64,000 bases of DNA. Source: Macrotrachela quadricornifera (lineage: Eukaryota > Rotifera > Eurotatoria > Philodinida > Philodinidae). Positions 62,532-64,000 of this stretch are shown here, in pieces. Location: contig JAJEKB010012267.1 of NCBI GenBank assembly GCA_022393335.1, forward strand, positions 1-64,000, written 5' to 3'. Every line of letters starts with the position of its first letter. Within the stretch, counting starts at the first letter, position 1. Made by a program: the position numbers and the translations under genes. Under the pieces are notes generated by a model. The model was not told the origin of the DNA. It worked only from the letters and a program-made list of their open reading frames with translations, and did not search any database.

Positions 62532-63488
62532 ATGAATACAAACAAATCAAAATCTGATAAAATTCAATTAAAATCTAATGATTCTATTGAATTTCTTGAG
62601 AAAAAATCTTCCAACAATTATTTATTTCAACCAATAATACCAACAGATCAATGTAAATCATCATCATCGTTTCAAACTGGTTTTAAATATTTAAAATTTT
62701 TAGGTCAAAATAAACGACAAAATGAAAATATTTCAATTAACAATATACAACAAATAAAATCACCAATTATTAATCGACTTGAACGTACAACAGCATTTCT
62801 AACAAATTATTATGCATCATTATCGAAAAATTTAATTAATAAATCTATTCAAGTTGATGATTTTGATGAATTATCATATAAAACTGCAATAAATAATAAT
62901 TATACTTATTTATCATTATATGAATTTTTATTTATTTTTATTTCAATATTATTTTTTATTTTAATAATTTTATATTTTCAATTAAATTCTTATCCAATAC
63001 ATTGTATATTAAATAAAAAATTTTGGTATCCAATTAATTTATCAAATGGTTTTCAATGTGAATATACAAATATTGAAATTTATTATATTGAAATATATTC
63101 AAAAATATATCAAATTGAAATACAAAAAAATTTAAAATCATTAAATTGTTTAGGTTTTGATATAATATCTTGTTTACCAATTGATTATTTTTTAATACCT
63201 AATGGACAAATTATTTATCGAAATAATCAATTAATGAAATATTGTAATCATACTAAAAAAATTAATTGTCAAAATTCATTATTAAATATATTACCATATC
63301 AAACAAAATGGAATTTAAAAAATAATCAATTTAATATATTATATCATTGTTCATGTTTAATGTATAAAAATAATACAAATTGTTTTCATTTTATGATTAA
63401 TAATCAATGTAATTTACAAATTCCATGGTTTAATTATTGTCTTAAATATTCAACAGTAAATTCTACATGTTCTGCATATATTAAATAA
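62532..63488 (+). CDS. Type II membrane protein, Cys-rich ectodomain
   Basis: A single-exon frame of 318 residues. Residues 1-128 are polar with basic patches and no signal peptide. One transmembrane helix lies at about 131-150 (FLFIFISILFFILIILYF). Residues 151-318 form an ectodomain with about 13 cysteines and several N-x-S/T sites (for example NLSN, NNTNC, VNSTC), implying disulfides and glycosylation. Topology by charge is N-in/C-out. No domain family recognised. Codon use is extremely A/T-ending like the LRR and channel genes, so it is a native gene. Confidence 0.7.
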   Translation: MNTNKSKSDKIQLKSNDSIEFLEKKSSNNYLFQPIIPTDQCKSSSSFQTGFKYLKFLGQNKRQNENISINNIQQIKSPIINRLERTTAFLTNYYASLSKNLINKSIQVDDFDELSYKTAINNNYTYLSLYEFLFIFISILFFILIILYFQLNSYPIHCILNKKFWYPINLSNGFQCEYTNIEIYYIEIYSKIYQIEIQKNLKSLNCLGFDIISCLPIDYFLIPNGQIIYRNNQLMKYCNHTKKINCQNSLLNILPYQTKWNLKNNQFNILYHCSCLMYKNNTNCFHFMINNQCNLQIPWFNYCLKYSTVNSTCSAYIK

Positions 63489-64000
63489 TCATATATTAAC
63501 ATAATTGACATAGGAATATTTACTAAAAAGCCAAAAATTAAATTTTTATAGAATAATAAAAATGAAAGATTATATTGAACGGTAGCATGAATTTTACAGT
63601 ACTGATTTTGGTAGTTGACATTCAGTATTTGCCAAAAGTTGTATTTTTATTTAAATTTTGCTCTGAAATCAATTGAACTTTCGGTATTTGCCGAAAACTC
63701 AGATTTGTTTTGGTAACGGAATTTCGTAAACACAATTACTGTATTTTCGACAATTTACCCGTTTTTTACTGAAGTTTTAACAATACATATTATGGCGTTA
63801 TCAAATTCCAAAGATAAGACTTTCTCGATTTTTTGAACTTGTAACTGTTAGTGTCAGTACTCGAGTTCGTTGGTTTACGAATTAAGAAAGTATATTACAT
63901 GTAATTCTAGTTATAAGTTTGATTAAAAATCTATTATGTATTTATTCTTTATAAGACATAAATTAGTTGACCGACATTTTCACGCAATGCATATTCGTAC
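63489..64000. repeat. Terminal stretch with 'cggtatttgccgaaaa' words
   Basis: From about 63578 to 63790 variants of 'ggtatttgccgaaaac', 'ttttggtaacggaattt' and 'cagtatttgccaaaag' are iterated, in both orientations, like the interiors of the small elements elsewhere. Element ends could not be fixed. No gene in the final 500 bases. Confidence 0.45.

Noticed and set aside
1..64000. tRNA, rRNA or CRISPR loci
   Set aside because: I scanned for T-loop-like and repeat-spacer patterns by eye and found none. Repeats present lack constant-length unique spacers.

Overview
The window is nuclear DNA of a small, very AT-rich invertebrate. Genes are split by many short GT-AG introns, mostly 50-65 bases and each closing the reading frame exactly. 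It carries animal-specific genes: a nicotinic-type Cys-loop receptor subunit, a Bcl-2-family protein, insulin-degrading enzyme, an LRR receptor-like protein and a nucleosome assembly protein. It also carries an arginine-type ADP-ribosyltransferase, a TIR-NACHT-HEAT protein and many short decayed DNA transposons. This combination fits a bdelloid rotifer best (Rotaria- or Adineta-like). That assignment is inference from gene content and intron style; no marker gene in the window proves it.

Layout. 1-5.9 kb: no gene recognised, but two degenerate repeat tracts and a foldback repeat. 5.9-13.5 kb: two minus-strand genes with much higher GC and more balanced codon use than the rest. They are a TIR-NACHT-HEAT STAND protein with about 18 near-identical 35-residue HEAT repeats, and an ADP-ribosyltransferase; both protein classes act on NAD+ in known families. 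13.7-22.8 kb: a graveyard of DNA transposons (hAT remnant, hAT-like MITE, a 1.4-kb composite element with a large palindrome and a 68-bp tandem array, a dead mariner-type transposase) plus decayed coding pieces of unknown origin. 23.6-24.8 kb: an ABHD6-like serine hydrolase (minus). 27.2-33.0 kb: a complete 20-exon insulin-degrading enzyme (plus). 33-42.6 kb: sparse, with a small unknown 5-exon gene, a 34-bp tandem array, a piggyBac-type MITE and other repeats. 42.7-63.5 kb: denser ordinary host genes: a disordered protein (+), NAP1-like (-), LRR membrane protein (+), nicotinic-type channel subunit (-), N-myristoylated disordered protein (-), Bcl-2-like protein (-) and a type II membrane protein (+).

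The host genes look independent, with no operon-like layout. The most notable content is the TIR-NACHT-HEAT gene beside the ADP-ribosyltransferase in a transposon-rich stretch, which is a plausible defence island. Second is a recurring class of small inverted-repeat elements whose interiors are one short word repeated with variations, with a different word at each locus. All exon joins were inferred by eye from splice signals and frame continuity.
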